Origin: Rhizobium leucaenae USDA 9039 | Lineage (GTDB): Bacteria > Pseudomonadota > Alphaproteobacteria > Rhizobiales > Rhizobiaceae | NCBI RefSeq assembly: GCF_000426285.1 | Contig: NZ_AUFB01000004.1 | Coordinates: 62,001 to 126,000, forward strand | DNA: 64,000 bases | Reading direction: 5' to 3' | Shown here: in pieces, positions 1 to 11,272 of the stretch | How positions within the stretch are numbered: the first letter of the stretch is position 1 | Layout of the letters: every line of letters begins with the position of its first letter | The notes under the pieces: model-generated | Seen by the model: only the letters and a program-made list of their open reading frames with translations | Databases searched by the model: none | Told to the model about the DNA's origin: nothing | Made by a program: the position numbers and the translations under genes

Positions 1-414
1 TTCGTTCGGGGTGAGCACGCCCGGGCAGTTCGGGCCGATCAGGCGCGACTTCGACTTCTGGAGGCGATCCTTGACCTTGACCATATCGGCGACCGGAATG
101 CCTTCCGTGATGCAGACGATCAGCGGGATTTCGGCTTCGATCGCTTCGAGGATCGCAGCCGCGGCACCTGCCGGCGGCACGTAGATGACCGAGGCGTTGG
201 CGCCGGTCGCATCCTTGCCTTCGGCGACCGACTTGAAGATCGGCAGCTTTTCGCCGTCCTTGCCGGTCCAGGTTTCGCCACCCTTGGACGGGTGGATACC
301 GCCGACCATCTTCGTGCCGTGATAGGCAAGCGCCTGTTCGGTGTGGAAGGTACCGGTCTTGCCGGTCAGGCCCTGAACCAGAACCTTGGTGTCTTTGTTG
401 ATGAGAATAGACAT
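1..414 (-). CDS. sucD: Succinyl-CoA synthetase alpha subunit (N-terminal part, cut by window edge)
   Basis: This is the alpha subunit of the TCA-cycle enzyme that interconverts succinyl-CoA and succinate with nucleotide phosphorylation. Only the first 138 residues lie in the window; the gene runs off the left edge. It starts [15 protein letters not shown], followed by the CoA-binding segment [13 protein letters not shown], and reaches the GPNCPG motif near the cut. It lies downstream of sucC on the same strand, separated by one small gene, so it is probably part of an mdh-suc operon. The identification is secure from sequence motifs; the catalytic histidine lies outside the window. Confidence 0.96.
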   Translation of the reverse strand, partial: MSILINKDTKVLVQGLTGKTGTFHTEQALAYHGTKMVGGIHPSKGGETWTGKDGEKLPIFKSVAEGKDATGANASVIYVPPAGAAAAILEAIEAEIPLIVCITEGIPVADMVKVKDRLQKSKSRLIGPNCPGVLTPNE

Positions 415-426
415 GCGAGGCCTTTG

Positions 427-918
427 TTACGAGAGGTTGGAAGACGCGGAGGCAACGCGACGATAGACGCCGCTGACAACCTCCTGCCATGTATCGCTGC
501 CGGCGGGCGAGAAAGTGACGCCCATGCGGTAGCAGTCTTCATTTTCGAACTGGAAGAGAGTGCGTTGTTGACCGCGCGGCGAGACCTTGGTCAGGACAAG
601 CTTGTTGTCGATCCATTCGCCGGAGGCCGGCGCGGCGGGCGTAAAGCCCATCGTATCGAACTGATAAAGCTTGTAGGCCTGATCCGCTGCGTCGAAGCCG
701 AGAATGTTCCTGGCTTCGAACGACGCGCTGCCGTCCCGCATCTGCATGTAGCGCTGTTCGACGAAAAATCCGCCGAACAGACACTCGGCCGTGAGCTGCG
801 CGGTTGCCGTTCCTTCCTTCGTCCAGGCCGAAGCCGCGACACGCTCTTCCCCTTCCCAGGTGCCCGCAAAGGCACCGAGGCGAAGATGAGCAGCCGTTGG
901 AGCGAAGGAAGCAGCCAT
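427..918 (-). CDS. DUF1579-like small protein between sucC and sucD
   Basis: A 163-residue protein without signal peptide or membrane segment. It contains the pattern GTWEGEE, then a GGFFVEQRY stretch and alternating beta-strand-like segments with YKLYQFD, which resembles the DUF1579 family (predicted lipocalin-like beta-barrels). The family assignment is from memory of the pattern and is moderate. Its function is unknown. The start lies 5 bases after the sucC stop and its own stop is 12 bases before the sucD start, so it must be cotranscribed with both succinyl-CoA synthetase subunits. Codon use looks like its neighbours. Confidence 0.85.
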   Translation of the reverse strand: MAASFAPTAAHLRLGAFAGTWEGEERVAASAWTKEGTATAQLTAECLFGGFFVEQRYMQMRDGSASFEARNILGFDAADQAYKLYQFDTMGFTPAAPASGEWIDNKLVLTKVSPRGQQRTLFQFENEDCYRMGVTFSPAGSDTWQEVVSGVYRRVASASSNLS

Positions 919-923
919 CCCGA

Positions 924-2117
<1,194 letters not shown>

Positions 2118-2144
2118 GGATTTATCCCTGTTGGAACGCGGAAA

Positions 2145-3209
<1,065 letters not shown>

Positions 3210-3247
3210 TTATTTTTGGATCAGGTATTTCAATCGGTTAGATCGAA

Positions 3248-3273
3248 AATGTCTTACGTAAACGTAAGACATT
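3248..3273 (-). terminator. Hairpin terminator after zapE
   Basis: Perfect 11-base arms AATGTCTTACG and CGTAAGACATT enclose a four-base loop, 15 bases past the zapE stop. Read on the minus strand the stem runs into TTTT, so it looks like an intrinsic terminator separating zapE from mdh. Its low GC for this genome is unusual; a regulator-binding palindrome is the alternative. Confidence 0.6.
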
Positions 3274-3287
3274 CCGTCACTAAATCG

Positions 3288-4451
3288 TTACTCGGCGGCG
3301 CGCTTTCCGTGAGTCTGGGCGAGATATTCCGCGCTGCGCATCTCGAAAAGCCGTGACGCGGTGCGGTCGAACTCGAAGCCTTCCGTGCCGCATCTTTCGA
3401 TCAGAAGGTCCTCCGGCATCGCTTCGGCCGAAATGAAAAGCCGCACCGCATGATCGTAAAGCGTGTCGATGAGAATAATGAAGCGCTTGGTTTGGTTGCG
3501 CTTTTCCGGCCCAAGCTTCGGAACGCGGTCGATAAAAATCGTGTCGAACCGCTTGGCAATGGCCAGGAAATCGCTCGCACCCAGTGGCTGCTCACAGAGA
3601 TCGGCGAAGGAGAAGCGAGCCATGCCATCGGCGGCGAGCGGCACATGGATAGAGCGGCCCTTCATCGGAATCTCCAGCGGCTGTGCCTTGCGTCCATGCA
3701 GCACCTGCACCCATGACGCATCCATCGCCATATCGGTACGCTCGTTGATCGGCGTCAGATAGACCGGCTGGCTGTTCAGCTTCTCCATGCGGTAGTCTGT
3801 CGGCGAGTCAAGCGTGACGACGTCGACATAGCGTTTCAGGAGATCGATGAAGGGCAGGAACAGGCCACGATTGAGCCCGTCGCGATAGAGATTGTCCGGC
3901 TCGACATTCGATGTGGCAACCAACACGCAGCCGAGCGAAAACAGCTCGGAAAACAGCCGCGACAGGATCATCGCATCGGCGATGTCGGTCACGGAGAATT
4001 CGTCGAAGCAAAGCAGCTCGGCCTGACCATAAAGCTCGGCTGCGACCGGCGGCACCGGATCGGCCTGCTTGGTCTCACCGTTCTTGAACTTCAGCCGATG
4101 GGCGGCGATGCGGTTATGTATGTCCGCCATGAATTCATGGAAATGCGCCCGGCGTTTTTTGCTGCAGGGCGCCATGCCGAAGAACATGTCCATCAGCATG
4201 GTCTTGCCGCGCCCGACACTGCCATGAATATAGAGGCCGCGAACGATCTCAGTCGGCTTCTTGCGCGCGGCAAACATCCAGCCGAGCGCGCTCGATTTGG
4301 TCGCCGGTCGCTTTCGCTTGAGATTGGCAAGCACGCGATCGAGGGATTTCGCCACATCCATCTGCGCCGAATCCACCTGAAGCGATCCGGAAGCCGTCAG
4401 CGCCTTCAAATGTTCGACGACGCTGATGGAATAGTCGGGCATGGGCTGCAT
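3288..4451 (-). CDS. zapE: Cell division protein ZapE (AFG1-family ATPase)
   Basis: An AFG1/LACE1-type P-loop ATPase of 387 residues. The Walker A motif GSVGRGKTM lies near residue 80 and the Walker B-like FDEFSVTD near residue 147, followed by the family segment [18 protein letters not shown]. In E. coli the ZapE homologue acts at the division ring and influences FtsZ; the mitochondrial AFG1 homologue works in protein quality control. The N-terminus has two nearby methionines (MQPMPDYS), so the start may be nine bases downstream. It lies alone between the lipoprotein gene and mdh on the same strand. Confidence 0.93.
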   Translation of the reverse strand: MQPMPDYSISVVEHLKALTASGSLQVDSAQMDVAKSLDRVLANLKRKRPATKSSALGWMFAARKKPTEIVRGLYIHGSVGRGKTMLMDMFFGMAPCSKKRRAHFHEFMADIHNRIAAHRLKFKNGETKQADPVPPVAAELYGQAELLCFDEFSVTDIADAMILSRLFSELFSLGCVLVATSNVEPDNLYRDGLNRGLFLPFIDLLKRYVDVVTLDSPTDYRMEKLNSQPVYLTPINERTDMAMDASWVQVLHGRKAQPLEIPMKGRSIHVPLAADGMARFSFADLCEQPLGASDFLAIAKRFDTIFIDRVPKLGPEKRNQTKRFIILIDTLYDHAVRLFISAEAMPEDLLIERCGTEGFEFDRTASRLFEMRSAEYLAQTHGKRAAE

Positions 4452-4514
4452 GGGGAGATACCCACCTGTGCAAGGAGGAAGCGGCCGGGATGGCCCAACC
4501 GCTTCTAAAGAGTG

Positions 4515-5036
4515 CTATCGGCTGAGGCTGAGCGGCTGGCCGGACGCCGTGGAACCGTCGAAGCGTGAAGCGGCCGTCTTGTAGAGCGAGCCGATCTGGC
4601 TGCCATCACGGTTCTTCAGGATAACCTGCTTGCCGGAAACCTCCCAGGAACCCATCGTCGTGAGTTCGCCCGCGCAACCGCGCGTACCGCCGCGCGAACC
4701 GCTGCCGAGATTGGTGAGCGTCAGGAACATGTCGCAGCTCGCACCGCCGTTGCTGACTTTCCAGCTACCGACCATGGATTCCTTGGTCACGTCCTGCGCG
4801 GAAGCGGCCATCGCCTGCTGTTGCTGCTGATTGCCCGCGTTCGGCGCATTCGTCGGCGCTGCCGGAAATTGCGAGGCGCCGCCGGTCGTGGGCGGAAGCT
4901 GGCTGGATTGGACAGAAGGGACGGGCTGAGCCTGCAGTGGCGGGGCAGAATAATCGTCGTTGTTGTATGCTGTGCGCTGGCAACCGGCAAGCGACAGACC
5001 TATCGCCGCAGCCGTCGCTGCATATCTCAATTGCAT
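4515..5036 (-). CDS. Omp19-like lipoprotein with AprI/Inh protease-inhibitor domain
   Basis: A 173-residue predicted outer-membrane lipoprotein. The signal peptide ends in the lipobox LAGC with the lipidated cysteine at residue 19. A Pro/Gln-rich linker with a QQQQQ run follows, then a C-terminal beta domain ([15 protein letters not shown] through [11 protein letters not shown]) with two cysteines, as in the AprI/Inh metalloprotease inhibitors and Brucella Omp19. Three ATG codons stand in tandem directly after AGGAGG (5043-5048); only the third has a normal six-base spacing, so I start there. Function by analogy: periplasmic/outer-membrane protease inhibition. Confidence 0.88.
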   Translation of the reverse strand: MQLRYAATAAAIGLSLAGCQRTAYNNDDYSAPPLQAQPVPSVQSSQLPPTTGGASQFPAAPTNAPNAGNQQQQQAMAASAQDVTKESMVGSWKVSNGGASCDMFLTLTNLGSGSRGGTRGCAGELTTMGSWEVSGKQVILKNRDGSQIGSLYKTAASRFDGSTASGQPLSLSR

Positions 5037-5418
5037 CATCATCCTCCTAATTGTCCACCATCGATGTTTGCAAACTGGCGCTTAGTTAGGTTGGGATTAT
5101 CGTATTTCACTTTGGTTAATCAAGTCGCTACAGGGCACAAATCGCCGGAGGCCATAGCTCCGCAAGAATCCGGTCATTTCAAGGCTTAACCCGATGAACC
5201 TCATCCAAATAGAAATGATTGGCGAGTTCCTGCATCTTTTATCGCGTGGTCTGTCACGCTGCAGCTTGCCAGGGAAATCGGAATGGCGTGTGAACGTGGC
5301 AGATAAAAACTCCGTGAGCCGCGCCCGCGGCGGCCCTCTCGCAACTGCTCCTTGACCACGAGCAGTTGGGGGGCGATCCCGCTTCTATCCGATATGGACG
5401 AAGCGGGAATCATGGCGA
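5037..5418. other. Gene-free stretch between lipoprotein gene and sdhB
   Basis: About 380 bases with no convincing gene. It holds the lipoprotein promoter near 5100 and, close to the sdhB end, two hairpins: 8-base arms AACTGCTC/GAGCAGTT at 5343-5367 and TCCCGCTT/AAGCGGGA at 5377-5408. The hairpins could mark the 3' end of the sdh transcript, but neither has a T-run on the minus strand. Confidence 0.5.
5096..5124 (-). promoter_or_regulatory. Promoter of the Omp19-like lipoprotein gene
   Basis: On the minus strand CTTGAT (5124-5119), a 17-base spacer and GATAAT (5101-5096) closely match the alphaproteobacterial housekeeping promoter pattern CTTGAC-17-CTATAT. It lies about 60 bases ahead of the start codon and its AGGAGG site. 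Confidence 0.6.
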
Positions 5419-6198
5419 TCAGATCCGCCGCTCGACCATCATCTTCTTGATTTCGGCAATCGCCTTGGCCGGGTTCAGACCCTTGGGGCAGGTCTGGGCG
5501 CAGTTCATGATCGTGTGGCAGCGATAGAGTCGGAACGGATCTTCGAGATTGTCGAGACGCTCTCCCTTTGCCTCGTCGCGGCTGTCGATCAGCCAGCGAT
5601 AGGCCTGCAGAAGAACAGCCGGGCCGAGATAGCGGTCGCCGTTCCACCAATAGCTCGGACAGGAGGTCGAGCAGCAGGCGCAGAGGATGCATTCATAAAG
5701 GCCGTCGAGCTTCAGACGATCCTCATGGCTCTGCTTCCATTCCTTTGCCGGCGGAGGCGACACCGTCTTCAGCCAGGGCTCGATCGAGCGATGCTGGGCG
5801 TAGAAGTTCGTCAGATCCGGCACGAGATCCTTGACGATGGGCATGTGCGGCAGCGGATAGATTTTCACCGTGCCCTTGATCTCGTCCATGCCCTTGGTGC
5901 AGGCGAGCGTGTTGGTGCCGTCGATATTCATCGCGCACGAGCCGCAAATGCCTTCGCGGCAGGAGCGGCGCAGCGTCAGGGTCGGGTCGATCTTGTTCTT
6001 GATATAGAGCAGACCGTCGAGCACCATCGGGCCGCAATCATCGACGTCGATGTAATAGGTGTCGATGCTTGGGTTCAGTCCATCATCCGGGCTCCAGCGG
6101 TAGACGCGGAATTCCCGCGTGTTCGTCGCGCCCGTCGGCTTCGGCCAGACCTTGCCTTCACGCATCTGAGAGTTTTTGGGGAGAGCGAGTTCAACCAT
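5419..6198 (-). CDS. sdhB: Succinate dehydrogenase iron-sulfur subunit
   Basis: The 259-residue electron-transfer subunit of respiratory complex II. The [2Fe-2S] ligands appear in [15 protein letters not shown] and the later LAC; the [4Fe-4S] and [3Fe-4S] ligands in [16 protein letters not shown] and [17 protein letters not shown]. It passes electrons from SdhA flavin to the membrane quinone site on the inner membrane. It is the last gene of the sdhC-sdhD-sdhA-sdhB order on the minus strand, 17 bases after sdhA. Confidence 0.98.
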   Translation of the reverse strand: MVELALPKNSQMREGKVWPKPTGATNTREFRVYRWSPDDGLNPSIDTYYIDVDDCGPMVLDGLLYIKNKIDPTLTLRRSCREGICGSCAMNIDGTNTLACTKGMDEIKGTVKIYPLPHMPIVKDLVPDLTNFYAQHRSIEPWLKTVSPPPAKEWKQSHEDRLKLDGLYECILCACCSTSCPSYWWNGDRYLGPAVLLQAYRWLIDSRDEAKGERLDNLEDPFRLYRCHTIMNCAQTCPKGLNPAKAIAEIKKMMVERRI

Positions 6199-6215
6199 GG
6201 TCAGTTCCTCTCAGA

Positions 6216-8072
6216 TCAGTACACGCGTGCCTTCGGCTCGATCTTGTGCGGATCGATGCCTTCGGCGATCAGTTCGGTATGAACGGGACGATAGTCGAGC
6301 TTCACGTCGCCGGCTTCGTTGACCCAGGCGAGCGTATGCTTGCGCCAGTTTTCGTCGTCGCGGCCGGCGAACTTGCCCTCGGTGTAATCCTCGCGGGCAT
6401 GCGAGCCGCGGCTCTCCTTGCGGGCTTCGGCGCCGTAGATCGTCGTGATGGCGTTTGCCATCAGATTGTGCAGTTCCAGCGTCTCGACGAGATCGGAATT
6501 CCAGATCAGCGAACGGTCGGTGACCTTGACGTCGGGCAGCTCCTTCCAGATCGCCGAGAGGCGGCGGCAGCCGGATTCCAGCGATTCCTGCGTGCGGAAC
6601 ACGGCGGCGTCTTCCTGCATGGCGCGCTGCATCTTTTCGCGCAGCACCGCCGTCGGCGTCGAGCCGCTGGCATGGCGCAGACGGTCGAAGCGCTCCATGA
6701 TCTTGTCGCACGCGGCAACATTGACCGGCGGCACCGGGCTCGCGCGGTCGATGACCTCACCGGCGCGGATGGCAGCGGCACGGCCGAAGACCACGAGGTC
6801 GATCAGCGAGTTGGAGCCGAGCCGATTGGCGCCGTGCACCGAGGCGCAGCCGGCTTCACCGACGGCCATCAGACCCGGCAGAATGCGCTCCGGATTGTTG
6901 CTGTCAGCGTTCAGCACCTCGCCCCAATAGTTCGTCGGAATGCCGCCCATATTGTAATGAACGGTCGGCAGAACCGGGATCGGCTCGCGGGTGACGTCGA
7001 CGCCGGCGAAGATCCGCGCGCTCTCGGAAATACCCGGCAGCCGCTCATGCAGCACGGCCGGATCGAGATGGTCGAGATGCAGGAAGATATGATCCTTGTT
7101 CTTGCCGACGCCGCGGCCTTCTCGGATTTCCAGCGTCATGCAGCGCGAAACGACGTCGCGCGAGGCAAGGTCCTTGGCGGACGGCGCGTAGCGTTCCATG
7201 AAGCGCTCGCCTTCGGAGTTGACGAGATATCCGCCTTCGCCGCGCGCGCCTTCGGTGATCAGACAGCCCGAACCGTAGATGCCGGTCGGATGGAACTGCA
7301 CGAACTCCATGTCCTGCAGCGGCAGCCCGGCGCGGGCAACCATGCCGCCGCCGTCGCCGGTGCAGGTATGGGCCGAGGTCGCCGAGAAATAGGCACGGCC
7401 GTAGCCACCGGTCGCCAGCACCACCATCTTGGCCGCGAAGCGATGGATCGTTCCGTCGTCCAGGCACCAGGCAACAACGCCGGTGCAGCGGCTGCCGTCG
7501 TCGGACATGATGAGGTCGAGCGCGAAATATTCGATGAAGAATTCGGCGTTGTTGCGCAGCGACTGGCCATAAAGCGTGTGCAGGATGGCGTGGCCGGTAC
7601 GGTCGGCAGCAGCGCAAGTGCGCTGCACCGGCGGGCCTTCGCCGTAGTTCTGCATATGGCCGCCGAACGGACGCTGGTAGATCTTGCCTTCCTCGTTACG
7701 CGAGAAGGGCACGCCGTAATGCTCGAGCTCATAGACCGCCTTCGGCGCTTCCATGGTGAGATACTGCATGGCATCGACGTCGCCGAGCCAGTCGGAACCC
7801 TTGACCGTGTCGTAGAGATGCCACTGCCAGCTATCCGGCGTCATGTTCTGCAGCGAGGCGGCGATACCGCCCTGCGCTGCGACCGTGTGCGAGCGGGTGG
7901 GAAATACCTTGGTGATGCAGGCGGTGCGGAAGCCCTGCTCTGCCATGCCGAGTGTGGCGCGCAGGCCCGCGCCGCCGGCGCCGACGACGATCACGTCATA
8001 GGAGTGATCGACATATTTATAGGCTTTCCCATTCTGAGCGGGCCCATTCTGAGGGGATGAATTCGGTGCCAT
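6216..8072 (-). CDS. sdhA: Succinate dehydrogenase flavoprotein subunit
   Basis: The 618-residue catalytic subunit of complex II, oxidising succinate to fumarate. The dinucleotide-binding motif [12 protein letters not shown] lies near residue 30, and SHTVAAQGG carries the histidine that covalently binds FAD. Further family motifs are [20 protein letters not shown] and the FAD-domain end [18 protein letters not shown]. The N-terminal extension of about 15 residues before [11 protein letters not shown] is variable in the family, so a later start is possible but no other ATG is near. Confidence 0.98.
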   Translation of the reverse strand: MAPNSSPQNGPAQNGKAYKYVDHSYDVIVVGAGGAGLRATLGMAEQGFRTACITKVFPTRSHTVAAQGGIAASLQNMTPDSWQWHLYDTVKGSDWLGDVDAMQYLTMEAPKAVYELEHYGVPFSRNEEGKIYQRPFGGHMQNYGEGPPVQRTCAAADRTGHAILHTLYGQSLRNNAEFFIEYFALDLIMSDDGSRCTGVVAWCLDDGTIHRFAAKMVVLATGGYGRAYFSATSAHTCTGDGGGMVARAGLPLQDMEFVQFHPTGIYGSGCLITEGARGEGGYLVNSEGERFMERYAPSAKDLASRDVVSRCMTLEIREGRGVGKNKDHIFLHLDHLDPAVLHERLPGISESARIFAGVDVTREPIPVLPTVHYNMGGIPTNYWGEVLNADSNNPERILPGLMAVGEAGCASVHGANRLGSNSLIDLVVFGRAAAIRAGEVIDRASPVPPVNVAACDKIMERFDRLRHASGSTPTAVLREKMQRAMQEDAAVFRTQESLESGCRRLSAIWKELPDVKVTDRSLIWNSDLVETLELHNLMANAITTIYGAEARKESRGSHAREDYTEGKFAGRDDENWRKHTLAWVNEAGDVKLDYRPVHTELIAEGIDPHKIEPKARVY

Positions 8073-8078
8073 CGGTAA

Positions 8079-8459
8079 TTATCCTACGAACGCGATCTTC
8101 AGAATGGCGAAGAGACAGAGCCCAGCCACGAAAATCGCGAAGAATGTGTTGAGCATGAGAAGGACGATCTTGCTGATCTCGCTATGGACATAGTCCTCGA
8201 TGATGACCTGCATGCCGATCCTCATGTGAATGACGCCGGAGATCACCATCAGGCCGAAGATCACGGCAACGATCGGGTTCGACAGCGCATGCACGACTTC
8301 CGCGTAGGGCGCGCCGGCATAGATCATCAGGAAGATAACGAAGAAAATGATGAGGGGAACGTTTGCAACGGCGGTCAGGCGCTGGCGCCAGAAATGCTCC
8401 GTGCCTTCCTTGGCGGAACCGAGACCGCGGACTTTGCCCAGAGGAGTGCGCATATCCAT
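8079..8459 (-). CDS. sdhD: Succinate dehydrogenase membrane anchor subunit
   Basis: A 126-residue protein with three predicted membrane helices (about residues 33-50, 61-81 and 98-120). [18 protein letters not shown] carries the conserved histidine region of SdhD anchors that bind haem b and quinone. It lies between sdhC and sdhA, six bases ahead of sdhA, as in other rhizobial sdh operons. Confidence 0.95.
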   Translation of the reverse strand: MDMRTPLGKVRGLGSAKEGTEHFWRQRLTAVANVPLIIFFVIFLMIYAGAPYAEVVHALSNPIVAVIFGLMVISGVIHMRIGMQVIIEDYVHSEISKIVLLMLNTFFAIFVAGLCLFAILKIAFVG

Positions 8460-8472
8460 GAGAAATATCCTT

Positions 8473-8522
8473 TAAAGCATGATCCCGCAGGCGTTAGAGC
8501 GCGTCCGGGAACAATCATGCCA
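8473..8522. repeat. Partial short palindromic repeat between sdhC and sdhD
   Basis: Begins AAAGCATGATCCCG and ends CAATCATGCC, with GCGTTAGAGCGCG between. This resembles the GCATGATC...GATCATGC mosaic element at the right end of the window and common in rhizobial intergenic DNA. It sits inside the sdh operon and would be transcribed. Confidence 0.5.
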
Positions 8523-8523
8523 A

Positions 8524-8922
8524 TCAAATCAGCCGGATGGCGATGCCGATAATCCAGACCAGTGCGGTCAGACAGAGCGAGCCGACGAGCGTCGCCTTGG
8601 CCATCCTGGTCGAGACAGCGGGATCATAGCCGTGTCCGAGATCCCAAATGAAATGGCGGAAGCCGCCGAGCATATGGTGCAGCAGCGCCCAGGTATAACC
8701 GAGCAGCACGAGCCGGCCGATGATCGAACCCATGATCCAATTGACCAGCTCGAAATAGCCTTGGCCGGTCGCCGCCGCGATCAGCCACCAGGCGACCAGC
8801 AGCGTGCCGAAATAAAGCGCGCCGCCGGTAACGCGGTGGACGATCGACATGACCATAGTGGGAATGAGTTTGTAAACTTGCAGATGCGGCGACAGGGGCC
8901 GGCTTTGTGTGACGTTCGCCAT
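8524..8922 (-). CDS. sdhC: Succinate dehydrogenase cytochrome b556 subunit
   Basis: A 132-residue membrane protein with three helices. The N-terminal RPLSPHLQVYK and SIVHRVTGGALYFG signatures and the HHMLGGFRHFIWDLGHG segment, with the haem-ligand histidine, are typical of SdhC. It heads the sdhCDAB operon. The start codon ATG follows a weak AGG-containing site; the 5' leader contains two strong hairpins (see separate entry). Confidence 0.96.
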   Translation of the reverse strand: MANVTQSRPLSPHLQVYKLIPTMVMSIVHRVTGGALYFGTLLVAWWLIAAATGQGYFELVNWIMGSIIGRLVLLGYTWALLHHMLGGFRHFIWDLGHGYDPAVSTRMAKATLVGSLCLTALVWIIGIAIRLI

Positions 8923-9233
8923 CAGAACCTCGCGGCGTTACGATACGCTTCTATCCCGGATATCTCCGGGGCAACACACGCTTGGGGGAAGTCCTGTGTG
9001 CGTTGCATCAATTGCGACCATTAATGACGGAAAGCCACGTCGACAAGCACAATTGCTGTCTGCCTTCAATTTAATCGATTCGGATCGTCGGGCAATTTTA
9101 GCGAGTGCACAGAAACGACATTCTCCGATAGGCGGTCCGATACGATTTTCCCGCCAGCCGAGTGGACTTGATGTCGCTCTTAAGGCACTCTGCTCTTCAT
9201 ACTTTATTAAGCATTTGGAGCGCGAGGCAACCT
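8923..9233. other. Divergent intergenic region between sdhC and the secreted-protein gene
   Basis: About 310 bases without a gene. It carries two stem-loops next to sdhC (8955-9006). A possible minus-strand promoter is CTTGTC with TTAATG 17 bases on, around 9018-9046, but the -10 match is poor. Nothing else is recognisable. Confidence 0.4.
8955..9006 (-). promoter_or_regulatory. Two stem-loops in the sdhC 5' leader
   Basis: The first stem has arms CCCGGA and TCCGGG (8955-8970). It directly abuts a second, longer stem (8971-9006) with arms GCAACACAC and a bulged partner ending GTTGC. Both lie 33-84 bases ahead of the sdhC ATG, so they would be in its leader. I do not recognise a known riboswitch. 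A regulatory role is inference. Confidence 0.4.
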
Positions 9234-9737
9234 ATGGGACGGCATCTTTTCAAGGCAGCAACGCTCCTCTTAGCGGCAGCCGCCGCCCTGTCGTCCATGT
9301 CGGCCTCCGCAGGCGGCTATCATGATGGGTACCGTCCGTTCCGGCATCATGGGCCATTTCCCCTGCACCCGGCCCGCGTCGGCGCCTATGCCACGGCGGC
9401 CGCCTTTTCGACCGACTATCGCCACGGATATCGGCCATTCGGCCATCGTGGCCCGGTTCGGTTGCAGCAAATCTCCTGGCCGCAGCACTACACGCAGCCG
9501 CAACCGACCAGAATCATTCTCATGGATCGGCAATATGCGGCTGACGTCGGCACCTATGCCGGCACGGCCGACATGTATCAGGCCGATGGCGGGACCTATA
9601 TTGTCGGCTATGGCGGCGGCTACGATCCATACCGAGGCGAACCCGCTCTGCTGAAGCCGAGAGCCAAGGTAATCGACGTCAAACGGGCTGGCAATGCCTG
9701 CTCCTACGAAGCCGGGGTCTGTGTGATTCGTCCCTGA
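9234..9737 (+). CDS. Secreted His/Tyr/Gly-rich protein of unknown function
   Basis: I do not recognise the family. The chosen ATG gives a 167-residue protein with a clear signal peptide (MGRHLFKAATLLLAAAAAL then SASA-GG near residue 27). An upstream in-frame start would bury the signal peptide, so it is less likely. The mature part begins with two related units, DGYRPFRHHGPFPL and HGYRPFGHRGPVRL, about 36 residues apart, followed by a Tyr/Gly-rich part and a C-terminal region with two cysteines (ACSYEAGVCVI) that could form a disulfide. Probably a periplasmic or surface protein. Confidence 0.75.
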   Translation: MGRHLFKAATLLLAAAAALSSMSASAGGYHDGYRPFRHHGPFPLHPARVGAYATAAAFSTDYRHGYRPFGHRGPVRLQQISWPQHYTQPQPTRIILMDRQYAADVGTYAGTADMYQADGGTYIVGYGGGYDPYRGEPALLKPRAKVIDVKRAGNACSYEAGVCVIRP

Positions 9738-9751
9738 CGGTCTTTAAACAG

Positions 9752-9800
9752 TTCCAGGAAAAGTGCGAAGCGGTTTTCCGTCCGGAATGCGTTAAAACAA
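9752..9800. repeat. Short rhizobial mosaic repeat (AAGTGCGAAGCGGTTTTC type)
   Basis: Contains AAAAGTGCGAAGCGGTTTTC, matching the core of the repeat at the right end of the window (AAAAAGTGTGAAGCGGTTTTC). It lies between the secreted-protein gene and the convergent methyltransferase gene. Confidence 0.6.
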
Positions 9801-9826
9801 AGGGCTAGCGGGATCCCGCTCTAGCC
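9795..9826 (-). terminator. Palindrome at methyltransferase stop, candidate terminator
   Basis: Arms GGCTAG (9803-9808) and CTAGCC (9821-9826) flank the self-complementary CGGGATCCCG. Read on the minus strand the stem is followed by CCTTTGTTTT. The TAG stop of the methyltransferase gene is within the right arm. It may act as a terminator and is part of the neighbouring mosaic repeat. Confidence 0.4.
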
Positions 9827-10471
9827 GGCCAGAAATCGCCAGACCGTCGTCTTCTTCACCTCGCTATCCTCCAGCGCCCGCGTCACCGGCACCTGATAGC
9901 TGGCCTCAGCCTCCAGACGATCCTTGGGCAGATAGGCCCTGCCGGGATCGCCTACCAGCACGAGACGGTCCTCGCCCGCCAACTGCCGGAACCATGGAAT
10001 GAGGCGATCGGCGAAATCGCGATCGTAAAAGACATCGCCGGCAAGAATGACGTCGACATCCATTATCCGGCCAATGAGATCGTCACCGGTGAAGTCGAGC
10101 GCGACATCGTTTTCCGCCGCATTGAGCCTTGTCGCGGTTTCAGCCCAGGGATCGATATCGGCGGCGAGCACATGGCTCGCACCCGCAAGCTTCGCGGCAA
10201 TCGCGACGAGGCCGGAGCCGCTGGCGAAATCCAGGACCCGTTTTCCGGCAACCGTGTCCGGATGATCGAGAACGTAGCGCGCAAGCCCCTGCCCGCCCGC
10301 CCAGGCGAAAGCCCAGAACGGCGGCGGCAAACCAATCGCTTCGAGTTCTTCCTCCGTCTTCAGCCAGAGATCATGAGCCTCGCTCGCCAGATGCAGCCGG
10401 ATTTCCGGCACATGCGGCGGCGCCGTGAGACTGGTGTTCGCGCGGATGAAACTTTCCGGATCGGTCTTCAA
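9821..10471 (-). CDS. Class I SAM-dependent methyltransferase (protein-lysine type, COG3897-like)
   Basis: A 216-residue soluble protein. FWAFAWAGGQGLARYVLDHP precedes the SAM-binding motif RVLDFASGSGLVAIAAKLAGA (around residue 80), followed by ADIDPWA and the post-motif ILAGDVFYD. This pattern is that of the nicotinamide-N-methyltransferase/ETF-beta-lysine methyltransferase group. In mitochondria the relative METTL20 methylates electron-transfer flavoprotein beta; the substrate here cannot be read from sequence. It stands after the EVE-domain gene on the same strand, 19 bases apart. Confidence 0.85.
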   Translation of the reverse strand: MKTDPESFIRANTSLTAPPHVPEIRLHLASEAHDLWLKTEEELEAIGLPPPFWAFAWAGGQGLARYVLDHPDTVAGKRVLDFASGSGLVAIAAKLAGASHVLAADIDPWAETATRLNAAENDVALDFTGDDLIGRIMDVDVILAGDVFYDRDFADRLIPWFRQLAGEDRLVLVGDPGRAYLPKDRLEAEASYQVPVTRALEDSEVKKTTVWRFLAG

Positions 10472-10490
10472 GGCGCCCTCGAATTACGGA

Positions 10491-10922
10491 TCAGACGGGC
10501 GGATTGTCGAGTTCGCCCATGCGGCAGACTTCGAGATATTCCTCGTCGGTCACCGGCTGCACGGAGAGCCGCATCGAGGTGACGAGCGACATCTGCGAAA
10601 GCTTCGGATTGGCCTTGATATCCTTCAGCGATACGGGCTTCGGCATGTCGCGCACGGCGCGGATGTCCACGCAGTCCCAGCGCGGATCGTCCTTGGCGGT
10701 CGAATCGGGATGCGACAGTGCGCAGACCTCGACAATGCCGACGATCTCCAGGCCGTCATTGGAATGATAGAAGAAACCCTTGTCGCCGATCTGCATCGCC
10801 CGCATGTTGTTGCGGGCAAGATAATTGCGCACGCCGGTCCATTCCGTGCCCTTTTCGCCGGCTTTCTTCTGCGCGTCCCAGGACCACGAGGACGGTTCGG
10901 ATTTATATAGCCAATGTGCCAT
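10491..10922 (-). CDS. EVE-domain protein
   Basis: A 143-residue protein starting MAHWLYKSEPSSWSW, the hallmark of EVE-domain proteins related to human THYN1, with GVRNYLARNNMR and GDKGFFYHSN following. EVE domains bind modified bases such as 5-methylcytosine derivatives or modified RNA, using a pocket like YTH/PUA domains. A GTG six bases upstream overlaps the YciI stop as GTGA and is an alternative start. It is translationally coupled to the YciI gene. Confidence 0.93.
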   Translation of the reverse strand: MAHWLYKSEPSSWSWDAQKKAGEKGTEWTGVRNYLARNNMRAMQIGDKGFFYHSNDGLEIVGIVEVCALSHPDSTAKDDPRWDCVDIRAVRDMPKPVSLKDIKANPKLSQMSLVTSMRLSVQPVTDEEYLEVCRMGELDNPPV

Positions 10923-10924
10923 AC

Positions 10925-11218
10925 TCACGCCTCCGGATTGTTGAAGACCCAGTTGAATGGCTTGATCTCGACGCTCTCGAACAAACCGGCCTTGGTGTAG
11001 GGATCGGCATCCGCGATCGCCTTCGCCGCTTCGATCGTCTCGGCGCTGACGATGGCGAGGGTGCCATTCGACTTACCCTCCGCATCGAGGAACGGACCTG
11101 CCATCTTTAGCGTACCCTCGGCATTGAGCTTATTCAGATATTCGAGATGGGCAGGGCGCGTGTCCATGCGGACATTCAGGTGACCGGGCTTGTCCCTGCA
11201 CACAAAGGCAAACAGCAT
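10925..11218 (-). CDS. YciI family protein
   Basis: A 97-residue dimeric alpha/beta-barrel family protein: MLFAFVCRDKPGHLNVR, AHLEYLNKL, GPFLDAEGKSNGTLAIV and the DPYTKAGLFE segment are characteristic. The His and Asp residues suggest a catalytic or ligand pocket, but the physiological reaction of YciI proteins is largely unknown. It precedes the EVE-domain gene with an overlapping stop/start, and this pair is often seen together in alphaproteobacteria. Confidence 0.93.
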   Translation of the reverse strand: MLFAFVCRDKPGHLNVRMDTRPAHLEYLNKLNAEGTLKMAGPFLDAEGKSNGTLAIVSAETIEAAKAIADADPYTKAGLFESVEIKPFNWVFNNPEA

Positions 11219-11272
11219 GTTTTCATTCTCCTATGGGAATCATGTTTGAGATATGATTGGCATTTGGCGCAA

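Noticed and set aside
5201..5692. A 163-codon minus-strand frame covering the sdhB 3' region.
   Set aside because: It overlaps the coding end of sdhB in another frame and translates to low-complexity Arg/Ser-rich sequence.
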